Position numbers and translations under genes: made by a program
Notes under the pieces: model-generated
What the model was told of the DNA's origin: nothing
Database searches by the model: none
Seen by the model: the letters and a program-made list of their open reading frames with translations, nothing else
Shown here: one piece after another, positions 35,184-43,500 of the stretch
Position numbering within the stretch: position 1 is the first letter of the stretch
Layout of the letters: the number at the start of each line of letters is the position of its first letter
Assembly: GCA_946186245.1 (NCBI GenBank)
Contig: CAMHMN010000011.1
Location: 1 to 49,083 of the forward strand
Direction: 5' to 3'
DNA length: 49,083 nucleotides
From: an uncultured Clostridia bacterium
GTDB taxonomy: Bacteria > Bacillota > Clostridia > Oscillospirales > Acutalibacteraceae

Positions 35184-35791
35184 GCTTATTCTCCTTTGCA
35201 AAGTATTATTAGCCGATGGTAAAAGTTGAAAAACAGCGTAAATCGGGAAACCAGCGAGTTGGAATTGGCAAGTTTTTTCTCGATCAAGGGCAAGGGAAAT
35301 CGTAAGCCTTTACCATATGGGTGGTGTCCAAGGCCGTTTTTTCCAGGCGCGTTGCAGCGAAGGGCGCTGCCCGCTTGCTTTTTTGCTTTTACAATCGTCT
35401 GAAATTACTATGGGATGACAGATGCCGAATTTCTTTCCATTTTTATCATACCATATCAGAAAAATACAGTCAATAAAAAACTAAGCTGACCTAATAAATT
35501 TGTGCAAATCTATCTACAATGAATCCTTATTATTGTATTAAATACATAATGATTATCGAGCAAATGTCTGATAAAATTGATTGCAACAGAATGCAGCTTT
35601 TGGCAATCGGTTGTCGTGGATAGCCGCGGAACTCGTTTATTTTCTTCAAAACAGAAATTGTCTGAGGCAAAATAAGTTATTATGTTCAAAAAAGCAGCTT
35701 GAATAGAGTGTGCCTGTAAATTGTCAACAAATTATCACACAGGAGTTTGGAACATCATTGTTCATTTCTTGTGATATAATAATAAAATTTT
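35184..35791. other. Non-coding stretch with a GC-rich repeat fragment
   Basis: 35353-35400 shares GCAGCGAAGGGCGCTGCCC and a TTTACAATC tail with 16540-16697. The remainder is AT-rich, with TATAAT at 35775-35780 just ahead of the next frame, and no gene I can support. Confidence 0.5.
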
Positions 35792-36022
35792 TTGAAGATG
35801 GGATTGATTGCTATACTTTTGGGAAAGAAAAATGCCATAAGCGCTACTCGAAGGAAAAATGTTTTCTTTATTGCAATGGCGGCAGTACTGCTGGCAATCG
35901 GACTGATTTTTCTGACGCTTTTTCTGATACATCGCTACGAAACGAGAAAGCAAAGCTATTCCGGCGCGCCGGTTAATTATTCGGAGCAGCTTCTGTTCGA
36001 CACGGAGGACTCATTCGGATGA
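35792..36022 (+). CDS. Small single-pass membrane protein
   Basis: 76 residues from TTG 35792 (ATG 35798 is alternative); no ribosome site is visible and a TATAAT lies only 12 bases upstream, so the message may be nearly leaderless. A short amphipathic, basic N-terminus (GKKNAISATRRKN) is followed by one long helix (VFFIAMAAVLLAIGLIFLTL, extending to FLI) and a polar tail. The stop overlaps the next ATG (ATGA), indicating a two-gene unit. Family not recognised. It overlaps the 3' end of the convergent glycerate kinase gene. Confidence 0.45.
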   Translation: MKMGLIAILLGKKNAISATRRKNVFFIAMAAVLLAIGLIFLTLFLIHRYETRKQSYSGAPVNYSEQLLFDTEDSFG

Positions 36023-37143
36023 AGGGGGTCAAATCCGACAAAAAAAACGACGGCACTTATGTCGAGGAAATCATGTCGGATGACGGAGCGATTACGATCT
36101 TCATCTGCCGCGACCTTGAACGTCCGCATATCAATGCCATAATCCAATATCTTCTCCGCACCTTCTCCGAGGGAACCGGAAAGTCCGATACATGGAATTC
36201 CGCATTTCTTCGCGTGCATACCAGCGCCCTGCATCACCTTGCCGCATACGCTCTGAATGTCGGTGCAGCCCTCGCCTGTGATGACCAGATCGGCGTCCTG
36301 CAGTTTTTCGTCGAAGTGAATCAGATGTAGGACTGTTTCTATTCCTGACTGCATATCGGCGTGTAAAAATACTTTCAGAGCCGCACCGAGTCCGCCTGCT
36401 GCTCCGGCTCCGGGAATGCTGTCGCAGTCAATACCGTAGAGGGAATGGATCAGATCACGGAAATGCTTCATCCCGGATTCAAGCTGCCCGATGTCCCGGT
36501 CGGAAGCTCCCTTTTGCCTTGCAAATATGCGAGCCGCCCCGTTTTCACCGCAAAGGGGATTCTTCACATCACACATCACCGTGAAATGACAGTCTTTGAT
36601 TCGCCTGTCAAGACCGTTAGTGTCAATGGCGTTGACCCATGCAAGATCGCTTCCAATGCCTGACAGCTCTTTGCCGTCTGCGGAAAGAAACCTGACGCCT
36701 AACGCTTTCATGCACCCCATGCCGCCGTCGTTGGTCGCGGAACCGCCTATGGCGACCGTTATATCCCTGCATCCCTGATCCAGTGCGTGAAGGATCAGCT
36801 CGCCTGTTCCGAAGGTGGTGGTCCATAATGGATTTCTTCTGTTTTCCGGTACGAGCGTCAGTCCCGACGCAGCCGACATTTCAATGATCGCCTTCTTGCA
36901 GTCAATGATTCCGTAGGCGGCTTTGATGGGATTCATCAGAGGATCATGCACATCGGCCAAACACAAACTTCCGTCAGTTGCGGCAATCACGGCATTCACC
37001 GTGCCTTCTCCTCCGTCGGCAACAGGAATGCCGCAGCATTCGCAGCCCGGGAAGACCTCATCGGCGGCTTTCGTCAGCAGCTGTATGATTTCACCGCTTG
37101 TCAGACTCCCTTTAAATGAGTCAGATGCAAATATCAATTTCAT
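35977..37143 (-). CDS. garK: Glycerate kinase with a replaced C-terminus
   Basis: 388 residues, ATG behind AGGAGA. GarK/GlxK family hallmarks: FASDSFKGSLTS, PVADGGEGTV, GTGELILHALDQG, AIGGSATNDGGMG and ITGEGCTDIQSVCGKV. It phosphorylates glycerate with ATP, feeding glycolysis. Up to IGLSGSLGEGAEKILDYGID (about residue 334) it follows the family; the last 54 residues do not, and this break coincides with the point (36121-36140) where the convergent gene also loses its identity. The normal final helical segment is lost, so activity is uncertain. Convergent with the preceding small genes. Confidence 0.8.
   Translation of the reverse strand: MKLIFASDSFKGSLTSGEIIQLLTKAADEVFPGCECCGIPVADGGEGTVNAVIAATDGSLCLADVHDPLMNPIKAAYGIIDCKKAIIEMSAASGLTLVPENRRNPLWTTTFGTGELILHALDQGCRDITVAIGGSATNDGGMGCMKALGVRFLSADGKELSGIGSDLAWVNAIDTNGLDRRIKDCHFTVMCDVKNPLCGENGAARIFARQKGASDRDIGQLESGMKHFRDLIHSLYGIDCDSIPGAGAAGGLGAALKVFLHADMQSGIETVLHLIHFDEKLQDADLVITGEGCTDIQSVCGKVMQGAGMHAKKCGIPCIGLSGSLGEGAEKILDYGIDMRTFKVAADEDRNRSVIRHDFLDISAVVFFVGFDPLHPNESSVSNRSCSE
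36019..36330 (+). pseudogene. 5' fragment of an unknown gene joined to glycerate kinase antisense sequence
   Basis: The first 34 codons (beginning KGVKSDKKNDGTYVEEIMSD, ending ICRDLE) look like genuine protein and are coupled to the small membrane gene by ATGA. From about 36121 the frame is simply the complement of the glycerate kinase gene. The original gene therefore appears to have lost its 3' part at a recombination junction. Confidence 0.45.
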
Positions 37144-37254
37144 GGCTTTCTCCTGCGTTTGTTTTATGATTTAATTAAAGATTGTCAGAGGAGGATTTTC
37201 AATAGGCTTCAAAAAACTGTGCGAAAAAATCTCAATGAAAAAAACGGATTCAGA

Positions 37255-37283
37255 TTTACATTACCCCGCAATTATGCTACAAT
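37255..37283 (+). promoter_or_regulatory. Promoter of the candidate small RNA
   Basis: TTTACA (37255-37260), 17 bases, TACAAT (37278-37283), about 55 bases upstream of a strong terminator stem and distinct from the operon promoter at 37430. Confidence 0.55.
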
Positions 37284-37289
37284 GTCAGC

Positions 37290-37383
37290 AGGTAGGACGG
37301 TGGTAATTAACTGTCAGATAAAAAAATCAGACAATCAAGCAGCTATCTGCGAGAACTACTTCTCACGGATGGCTGCTTTTTTG
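37290..37383 (+). ncRNA. Candidate independent small RNA of about 94 nt
   Basis: A promoter at 37255-37283 is followed by about 50 bases without a frame, then AGCAGCTATCTGCGAGAA (37338-37355), loop CTAC, and an 18-base partner (37360-37377) that pairs fully if three G-U pairs are allowed, then T6. No start codon with a ribosome site lies inside. The next gene has its own promoter downstream of this terminator. It does not match any riboswitch or RNA family I recognise. Confidence 0.45.
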
Positions 37384-37418
37384 TATTATTGTGATCATTG
37401 TGTGAAAAAAATAAATTT

Positions 37419-37458
37419 ATCATGACCACTTGACAAGAAAGCGCGGTCATGATATAAT
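37419..37458 (+). promoter_or_regulatory. Consensus promoter overlapped by a 9-bp inverted repeat operator
   Basis: TTGACA (37430-37435), 17 bases, TATAAT (37453-37458). ATCATGACC (37419-37427) and GGTCATGAT (37445-37453) are exact inverted arms spanning the -35 box and touching the -10 box, where a repressor would block polymerase. It drives the thiol operon. Confidence 0.75.
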
Positions 37459-37511
37459 TGCCTATAATTCTTATGTATTTAGTATGCAATAATGAGAGAG
37501 GAGAAAGCATC

Positions 37512-38273
37512 ATGTGCGAATTGTTCGGATTTTCATCCAGCAAAGGAAAGCACCTGCAGCCCTATCTGCAAGAATTTTTCAGTCACAGCGTCCGACATCC
37601 GAACGGCTGGGGACTGGCGACATTTGAAAACGGCATTCCGAAGGTACGCACGGAAATGGTCTCCGCCGAGAAAAGCAAAGTGCTGCCTGCTATTGTGAAT
37701 TCTCTTCCGGACAGCCAGAATCTGCTTGCCCACATCCGCAGAGCCACTGTCGGCGGCGTCAGGCCGGAAAACTGTCATCCGTTTGTCCGGAGTGACAACA
37801 GCGGACGTATCTGGACACTCATGCACAACGGAACAATTTTCAGCGGCAACGAGCTGAACCGTTACAAGGAACGCCAGAACGGTGACACCGACAGCGAACG
37901 GATTCTGCTTTACCTGATTGACCTTGTCAATCAGCAGATGAAGGAACGCGGGAGCGAACTCTGTGTTTCCGACAGGATTCACGCTGTGGAGCATACGGTC
38001 AGGGAACTTTCTTACCGCAACAAGCTGAACCTGCTGATTTATGACGGCAGCCGACTGTATGTCCACGTCAATATGCGCGATACGCTTTTTGTCAGGCAGC
38101 AGGACGGCGGCGCAATGTTTTCCACCGTTCCGCTCGGACCGGAGGGCTGGGAGCCGCTGCCGCTCAATTCGCTGCTGGTGTATGATGAGGGAAAGCTGGT
38201 CTATCAGGGCGAGAACCACCGCAACGAATACATCGATGTGATGGGACGAATTACGCTTGAATATAATCTGTGA
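37512..38273 (+). CDS. Class II glutamine amidotransferase, EgtC/YafJ-like
   Basis: 253 residues from ATG 37512 with AGAGGAG; the longer frame start is upstream of the transcription start region. Met is followed directly by Cys (MCELFGF), the N-terminal nucleophile of class II amidotransferases once Met is removed. NGWGLATFENG, HIRRATVGG and LMHNGTIF are the remaining pocket motifs. EgtC uses this fold to remove a gamma-glutamyl group from ergothioneine intermediates; YafJ relatives are uncharacterised. Placed next to two glutamate-cysteine ligases, a gamma-glutamyl hydrolase or transferase role is the natural inference. There is no synthetase partner domain. Confidence 0.85.
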   Translation: MCELFGFSSSKGKHLQPYLQEFFSHSVRHPNGWGLATFENGIPKVRTEMVSAEKSKVLPAIVNSLPDSQNLLAHIRRATVGGVRPENCHPFVRSDNSGRIWTLMHNGTIFSGNELNRYKERQNGDTDSERILLYLIDLVNQQMKERGSELCVSDRIHAVEHTVRELSYRNKLNLLIYDGSRLYVHVNMRDTLFVRQQDGGAMFSTVPLGPEGWEPLPLNSLLVYDEGKLVYQGENHRNEYIDVMGRITLEYNL

Positions 38274-38292
38274 TAAAGAAGGAGCGATCGCA

Positions 38293-39690
38293 TTGGAAAC
38301 AAAGACAAAGAAAACAAACGAAACGCTTGATGAAGCCATCTATGAAAAATATATCAAGCCGACTCAGCGAGTGTGCAAACCATGCGTCGGATCGGAATTT
38401 GAACTTCCCATCGTCAATCTCAGCGGCCAAGCGGTGGATTTTGACGCGGTTCACAGGCTGACGGATGAATTTGTCAGACATTTTTCCTTCGACCTTGCGA
38501 GCCGTGACGAGGAAGGTCAGATCTACGCGGCGCAGTCGATGCTGAACGGCGACACGCTCTCCTACGATTGCAGCTACAACACGCTGGAACTGTCCTTCGC
38601 GGCGGAATCAGACATTCACAGGATTGACAGCCGTTTCCGTCAGTACTACACCTTCCTTCAGGAGCATCTTGCCGAGTGCGGACATACGCTCACCGGAATG
38701 GGAGTCAATCCTCACTATGCCGTCAACCGCAGCGAACCTATTCACAGCGGTCGCTACAGAATGCTGCTGCATCATCTGCAATCCTACGGAAAATACGGCG
38801 ATGCCATTCCGTTTCACCACAATCCCAATTTCGGCCTGTTCTCCTGCGCAGCGCAGGTGCAGCTCGACGTGGAGGAGCAGGAGATCCCGGAGGTATTCAA
38901 TACCTTCAACAAACTGGAACCGCTGAAATCGATTCTCTTTGCGAATTCCCTCTGGGGGAAGGATCACGAGCTGCTCTGCGGGCGAGACAGATTCTGGAAG
39001 AACAGCCTGCACGGTCTCAACCGTCATAATGTCGATATGTATAACGTCACATTTTCATCCTCCGCAGATGTCCTGTCTTATATTAAATCCATGAGTATTT
39101 ACTGTGTGGAACGCGACGGAAAGTACATCAATTTCACCCCGACGCATCTGGAGGATTATTTTTCGGCAGGCAGCATAGAAGGAGAATATTTCTCCCAAGA
39201 CGGCTATCGCTCCATTCGTTTTGCACCGGATATCGAAGATTTGCATTACCTGCGCTCCTTCAAGTTTGAAGACCTTACCTATCGCGGGACAGTGGAATTC
39301 CGCAGCGTCTGCACGCAGCCTGTGCGGGATCTGATGACCGTTGCCGCCTTCCACACCGGGTTGAAGGAACGGCTTCCCGCGCTGACCGACCGGCTGAATG
39401 CCGACACATCCCTTTATCACAAGGGCTACAACGCTTCGGAACTGCGGGAACTGCTCAACCGGAGAGCCTTCCCTTCTTTCCTCGACAGGAAGGAAATCTC
39501 CGGTCTGCTCACCGATGTGCTGGATATTGCGGCGGAAGGGCTTCGCGGAAGAAATCTCGGAGAGGAAAGCTATCTTTCCCCTTTGTATGAAAGGGCAAAG
39601 ACGCTGGTTTCTCCAGCACGCCGGATGGCGGAAGGGCTGGAAAACGGCATTTCTCTTGATGCTTTCATTAAAGATTACGCTGCGCTATGA
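38293..39690 (+). CDS. Glutamate-cysteine ligase, GCS2 family
   Basis: 465 residues from TTG 38293 with AAGGAG 8 bases upstream. The GCS2 fold is recognised by VGSEFELPIVN near the start, NTLELSFA, MGVNPHYAVN, a long central region around FHHNPNFGLFS and VEFRSVCTQP. GCS2 enzymes (bacterial YbdK, EgtA, plant GSH1 relatives) join the gamma-carboxyl of glutamate to an amine, usually cysteine. It is 20 bases after the EgtC-like gene, reproducing an EgtA-EgtC neighbourhood, but EgtB, EgtD and EgtE are absent, so ergothioneine is not indicated. Confidence 0.8.
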   Translation: METKTKKTNETLDEAIYEKYIKPTQRVCKPCVGSEFELPIVNLSGQAVDFDAVHRLTDEFVRHFSFDLASRDEEGQIYAAQSMLNGDTLSYDCSYNTLELSFAAESDIHRIDSRFRQYYTFLQEHLAECGHTLTGMGVNPHYAVNRSEPIHSGRYRMLLHHLQSYGKYGDAIPFHHNPNFGLFSCAAQVQLDVEEQEIPEVFNTFNKLEPLKSILFANSLWGKDHELLCGRDRFWKNSLHGLNRHNVDMYNVTFSSSADVLSYIKSMSIYCVERDGKYINFTPTHLEDYFSAGSIEGEYFSQDGYRSIRFAPDIEDLHYLRSFKFEDLTYRGTVEFRSVCTQPVRDLMTVAAFHTGLKERLPALTDRLNADTSLYHKGYNASELRELLNRRAFPSFLDRKEISGLLTDVLDIAAEGLRGRNLGEESYLSPLYERAKTLVSPARRMAEGLENGISLDAFIKDYAAL

Positions 39691-39725
39691 TTGTTAGTTT
39701 TATAGATAGCTGAAAGGATTTTACC

Positions 39726-40994
39726 ATGACATTCAATTTCTCAAATCCCCTGCTAAGGGAGTATCTTTACAGCGGCGGATTCGGTCTGGAGCGTGAAACC
39801 CTTCGTGTGGATGCCGAAGGAAGGCTGTCGCAGACGCCTCATCCTTTTGGTGACGATCCCCACATATCAAGGGATTTCTGCGAGAATCAGGTGGAGATCA
39901 TCACGCCGCCTACAGCAAGCGCAAAGCAAGCGGTTGATTCTCTCTACGGACTTCACAGAAGAGTGGCTGACAGGCTGCTGACGCTTCCGTTCGGCAGGGA
40001 ATATCTGTGGCCTTTTTCCAATCCTCCCCGTATCAGCGGAGAGGAGGAAATTCCCGTCGCTCAGTTCGACGGAAGTCAGAGCGCCAAGACCAATTACCGC
40101 CACTATTTAGCCCGCAAATACGGCAAACGGAAAATGCTCTTCTGCGGAATTCACTGCAATTTTTCCTTTCACAGCGATCTGCTGAAAGCGGGATTGGCAG
40201 AGAGTGACGCGAAGTCTTTGCGCGAATATAAGGACGGCGTTTATCTGACACTGGCGGAAAGGCTGGTGCAATACGGCTGGCTGATCGTCTGGCTGACCGC
40301 GGCAAGTTCTGTGAGCGATTCTTCGCTCTTTGATCAAGGAGTAGAGAGCAGCCTCTACGCTTCGCCACGGTGCGGTGATCTAGGTTACTGGAATGACTTT
40401 GTGCCGGTGCTGCAATACGGCAGCATCGAAGACTACACCGAAAGCATCTGGCGGTACATCAAAGATGAATCCATTGTATCTCCCTCGGAATTGTACTATC
40501 CCATCCGGCTCAAGCCAAGGGGAGAAAACCGCCTCGACCACCTGCGCACAAACGGTATCAACCACATCGAATTGCGTATGCTGGACGTGAATCCCCTGAC
40601 CCCTGTCGGCATTTTTGAAGAGGATATTGCGTTTATTCAGCTCTTTGTTCTCTTCCTGATGTCGCGTGAGGAAAATGAATTCAATGAAGCGGCGCAGAGA
40701 ATCGCTGTCAACAATATCAAAAATGCCGCATTGTACGATAGTGAGAAGGTTTTTATCCGTCATCTCGGAAGAAGCAGACCTGTCCGCGAATCGGCGGCAG
40801 AGATATTGAATGAAATGCGGGAATTCTTCCGTTCGGTGGATGCGCCGGAGGAAGTGTTTGACCTGCTGGATTATCAGCAGAAGAAAATTGACGATCCGCA
40901 GAACCGTTATGCGGTGAAGATCAGGGAACAATTCGGCGACGGCTTTACCGCCAAAGGGCTTGCGCTTGCCGAACGATACGCATTGGAAAACTGA
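39726..40994 (+). CDS. gshA: Glutamate-cysteine ligase, GshA type
   Basis: 422 residues, ATG following AAAGGA. It begins FGLERETLRVDAEGRLSQT, the hallmark of E. coli-type and Clostridium GshA, then DFCENQVEIITPP, YLARKYGKRKMLFCGIHCNF, LTAASSVSDSS and NGINHIELRMLDVNPLTP. It makes gamma-glutamylcysteine. The length fits the ligase part alone; the C-terminal ATP-grasp found in bifunctional GshF is absent and no gshB is in the window. A second, unrelated ligase (GCS2) lies directly upstream. Its 3' end runs close to mnmA within the same operon. Confidence 0.9.
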   Translation: MTFNFSNPLLREYLYSGGFGLERETLRVDAEGRLSQTPHPFGDDPHISRDFCENQVEIITPPTASAKQAVDSLYGLHRRVADRLLTLPFGREYLWPFSNPPRISGEEEIPVAQFDGSQSAKTNYRHYLARKYGKRKMLFCGIHCNFSFHSDLLKAGLAESDAKSLREYKDGVYLTLAERLVQYGWLIVWLTAASSVSDSSLFDQGVESSLYASPRCGDLGYWNDFVPVLQYGSIEDYTESIWRYIKDESIVSPSELYYPIRLKPRGENRLDHLRTNGINHIELRMLDVNPLTPVGIFEEDIAFIQLFVLFLMSREENEFNEAAQRIAVNNIKNAALYDSEKVFIRHLGRSRPVRESAAEILNEMREFFRSVDAPEEVFDLLDYQQKKIDDPQNRYAVKIREQFGDGFTAKGLALAERYALEN

Positions 40995-41022
40995 CCCATC
41001 TAGACAAAGGGAGCGTGATCGC

Positions 41023-42087
41023 ATGGCACAAAGGGTCATAGTCGGAATGTCCGGCGGCGTGGACAGCGCCGTCACGGCATTGCTGCTGCAACAGGCGGGA
41101 TATGAGGTCATCGGCGTGACGCTCCGCACATGGGAGAGCGACGACGGTACAGAAAGCCGATGCTGTGAGATAGACGACGCTCGTGACACGGCGCGGCAAC
41201 TGGGAATCCAATATTACGCCTTCAACTGCCTGTCGGATTTTCGCCGTCATGTGGTTTCTCCCTTTGTGGATGCCTACCTTCACGGACGCACGCCGAATCC
41301 CTGCGTCAACTGCAACCGGTTCGTCAAATGGGAGCGAATGATCTATTATGCCAACATTCTGAAAGCCGAATTAATCGCAACGGGGCATTACGCTTTTGTT
41401 GTCCGGCTGAACAACGGAAGATACACGCTGCGAAAAGCGGCTTATGCGCAGAAGGATCAGAGCTATATGCTGTGGCAGCTCACGCAGGAACAGCTTTCAC
41501 GCACGCTCATGCCGCTGGGAAGCCTGAGCAAGCAGGAGGTTCGGCGCATCGCGGAGAAAGAGGGAATTTCCGTGGCGGAGAAGCCGGATTCGCAGGAAAT
41601 CTGCTTTGTCCCTGAAGGCAGTTACGCGGATTTTGTGCAGTCAGCGGCAGGAATTGACCTGCCTCAGACGGGAAATTTCGTAGATGAACAGGGGAAAATC
41701 CTCGGCAGACACAAGGGGATTATTCATTACACCGTGGGTCAGCGGAAAGGGCTAGGCATTGCGCTGGGAGAGCCGGTCTTTGTCAGGGAAATCCGGGCGG
41801 GTTCCAATGAAGTGGTGCTTGGAAGAGCGGATTCACTTCTCCGCGGCGAAATCTTTTGTCGAAGGCTGAATTTTCTGGGCGTTGACGATCTGCCCATAGG
41901 GCACTCCCTTCGGGCGAATGTCAAAATCCGCTACCACGACGGCGGCACATGGGGAATAATGACCAGAACCGCTTCGGATGCCCTCCGCATTGCGTTTGAA
42001 AGTCCGGTCAGAGCGCCGGCGCCCGGACAGTCAGCGGTCTTTTACGATGAGGAGGGCTGTGTCCTGGGCGGCGGAGAAATATGTTGA
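41023..42087 (+). CDS. mnmA: tRNA 2-thiouridylase MnmA
   Basis: 354 residues from ATG 41023 with AAAGGGAG; a longer in-frame start overlaps gshA and lacks a site. The PP-loop GMSGGVDSAV starts the protein; the catalytic cysteines are in TPNPCVNCN and SQEICFV; YTVGQRKGLGI marks the central domain and a beta-barrel ends it. MnmA thiolates U34 of Lys, Glu and Gln tRNAs using persulfide sulfur from a cysteine desulfurase. Its inclusion in the thiol operon ties tRNA thiolation to cysteine supply. A terminator follows. Confidence 0.93.
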   Translation: MAQRVIVGMSGGVDSAVTALLLQQAGYEVIGVTLRTWESDDGTESRCCEIDDARDTARQLGIQYYAFNCLSDFRRHVVSPFVDAYLHGRTPNPCVNCNRFVKWERMIYYANILKAELIATGHYAFVVRLNNGRYTLRKAAYAQKDQSYMLWQLTQEQLSRTLMPLGSLSKQEVRRIAEKEGISVAEKPDSQEICFVPEGSYADFVQSAAGIDLPQTGNFVDEQGKILGRHKGIIHYTVGQRKGLGIALGEPVFVREIRAGSNEVVLGRADSLLRGEIFCRRLNFLGVDDLPIGHSLRANVKIRYHDGGTWGIMTRTASDALRIAFESPVRAPAPGQSAVFYDEEGCVLGGGEIC

Positions 42088-42104
42088 TCATATCATTTCA
42101 TTTC

Positions 42105-42139
42105 ATCACGCGGGAGCTGAAAAACCTGCGTGATTTTTT
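42105..42139 (+). terminator. Terminator of the thiol operon
   Basis: ATCACGCGGG pairs with CCTGCGTGAT (10 bp with one G-U), followed by eight T. Confidence 0.9.
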
Positions 42140-42248
42140 TTGCAAAGGGCAGCTTCGATTATTCTGTACTAAATTATCTATTTTCTATTCACAAACCAGC
42201 AACTGTTTATTCAAAAAGCGGAACTTGATCTAATTCCTACATTTCCTA

Positions 42249-42277
42249 TTGACAAAATAGGTTTTAAGCGTTATGAT
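42249..42277 (+). promoter_or_regulatory. Promoter of the methionine/sulfur importer operon
   Basis: TTGACA (42249-42254), 17 bases, TATGAT (42272-42277). The leader of about 225 bases before metQ has no S-box, T-box or other riboswitch motif I recognise, although its length suggests a regulatory role. Confidence 0.75.
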
Positions 42278-42510
42278 ATTGGCACAAACAAAAACACAAG
42301 GCAATTTGCCAATGTGGTTTTGTAATTCCAACAAACCGTCAGGTTGAAAGGCGTTGATGCTTATGAAGCAAACCTTTGAGAAGCTATTACGAGCCAATTT
42401 CCGATTTGGTCGAATGTGTTTGTGTCGTTGTCGATGATTTCTGTTTTCCGTTATCAACCATTATCAAAAAACACACAACAATTTATTTACCAAAAGGAGA
42501 TATCTACATT

Positions 42511-43404
42511 ATGAAAAAGAAAATTATTGCACTCGCATTGACAGCAGCACTTGTCTTCGGCTCGGTATTCTCCCTGACTGCCTGCGGAGATAACGCTTCC
42601 GGTTCTTCCGACGGCGCGGATACAAAGCCTTCGTCCGTCACAATCGCTATTCCCAACGACGCGACAAACGGCGGCAGAGCCCTGCTCCTGCTGGAAAGTC
42701 TTGGTTACATCAAGGTAAAAGACAGCGCCGGCATTACTGCCACGGTGCTGGACATTGAAGAAAATCCCAAGAACATCCAATTCAAAGAGGTGGAAGCGGC
42801 ACAGGTTCCCAACGTCCTTCCCGATGTGGATTACGCGGTTATCAACACCAACTACGCGCTGGAAGCAAAGCTCAGTCCCGCCAAGGACGCGCTTGCTCTG
42901 GAAGGCGCTGATTCACCCTACGTCAACGTGCTTGTCGTAAAAGAGGGCAACGAGAAGACCGACAAGATCAAGGCGCTTGCCGCCGCACTGGAAAGCCAGA
43001 AGGTTGTGGACTTCATCAACGGCAAGTACCAGAACGAGGTTGTTCCCACGGTTGCCAATCCTACCAACGGTTTTGATGATTCTGTCGATTACGACGCCCT
43101 CAAGGGTCAGACCATCACGGTAGCCGCCACTCCCGTGCCTCACGCGGAAATCCTCGCGGTGGTCAAGGAGATTCTCGCGGAGAAGGAAATCACACTTGAC
43201 GTCAAGGAATTTACCGATTACGTGCAGCCCAATAACGTAGTGGAAAGCGGAGAGATTGACGCAAACTATTTCCAGCACACTCCGTATCTGAATAACTTCA
43301 ACGAGGAAAACAAGACACATCTTGTAGTGGTTTCCTCGATTCATGTGGAACCCATCGGACTGTACGGCGGCAAGCAGACCACGCTTGATGCGCTGAAAGG
43401 CTAA
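42511..43404 (+). CDS. metQ: MetQ/NlpA-family substrate-binding lipoprotein with circularly permuted order
   Basis: 297 residues from ATG 42511 with AAAGGAG; the frame extends upstream without a site. A lipobox FSLTAC ends the signal peptide. The mature protein has the NlpA blocks in swapped order. First comes what is normally the C-terminal half: IAIPNDATNGGRALLLLES (about 45), ENPKNIQFKE, YAVINTNYALEAKL, SPYVNVLVVKEG and FINGKYQNEVVP (about 170). Then, after a linker, the normally N-terminal half: ITVAATPVPHAEIL (about 202), FTDYVQPNN, DANYFQHTPYLNNF and HVEPIGLYGGKQTTLDALKG at the very end. Each half occurs once and is complete. It should bind methionine or a related sulfur compound for the MetNI transporter downstream. 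Confidence 0.9.
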   Translation: MKKKIIALALTAALVFGSVFSLTACGDNASGSSDGADTKPSSVTIAIPNDATNGGRALLLLESLGYIKVKDSAGITATVLDIEENPKNIQFKEVEAAQVPNVLPDVDYAVINTNYALEAKLSPAKDALALEGADSPYVNVLVVKEGNEKTDKIKALAAALESQKVVDFINGKYQNEVVPTVANPTNGFDDSVDYDALKGQTITVAATPVPHAEILAVVKEILAEKEITLDVKEFTDYVQPNNVVESGEIDANYFQHTPYLNNFNEENKTHLVVVSSIHVEPIGLYGGKQTTLDALKG

Positions 43405-43410
43405 TTTATC

Positions 43411-43500
43411 TAGCGAGCGTGGGATTCCAAAGGGGCAAGGGTCTGGGGGCAGCGCTACCGGCGGAATGTGAGGCAGAGCCTCACGGGGGAGCCTAGCGTT
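43411..43500. repeat. GC-rich repeat fragment between metQ and metN
   Basis: On the minus strand GCGCTGCCCCCAGACCC ... TCCCACGCTCGC matches the pattern at 16585-16650. A small hairpin GAGGC-AGA-GCCTC follows. The rest of 43501-43631 shows no gene. Confidence 0.45.

Noticed and set aside
37512-39690. Ergothioneine biosynthesis operon
   Set aside because: EgtA-like and EgtC-like genes are present, but EgtB, EgtD and EgtE are absent and the host is an anaerobe; a gamma-glutamyl thiol role fits better.
42284-42510. SAM (S-box) or T-box riboswitch before metQ
   Set aside because: I looked for the conserved S-box core and the T-box GGTGG/terminator elements and did not find them.
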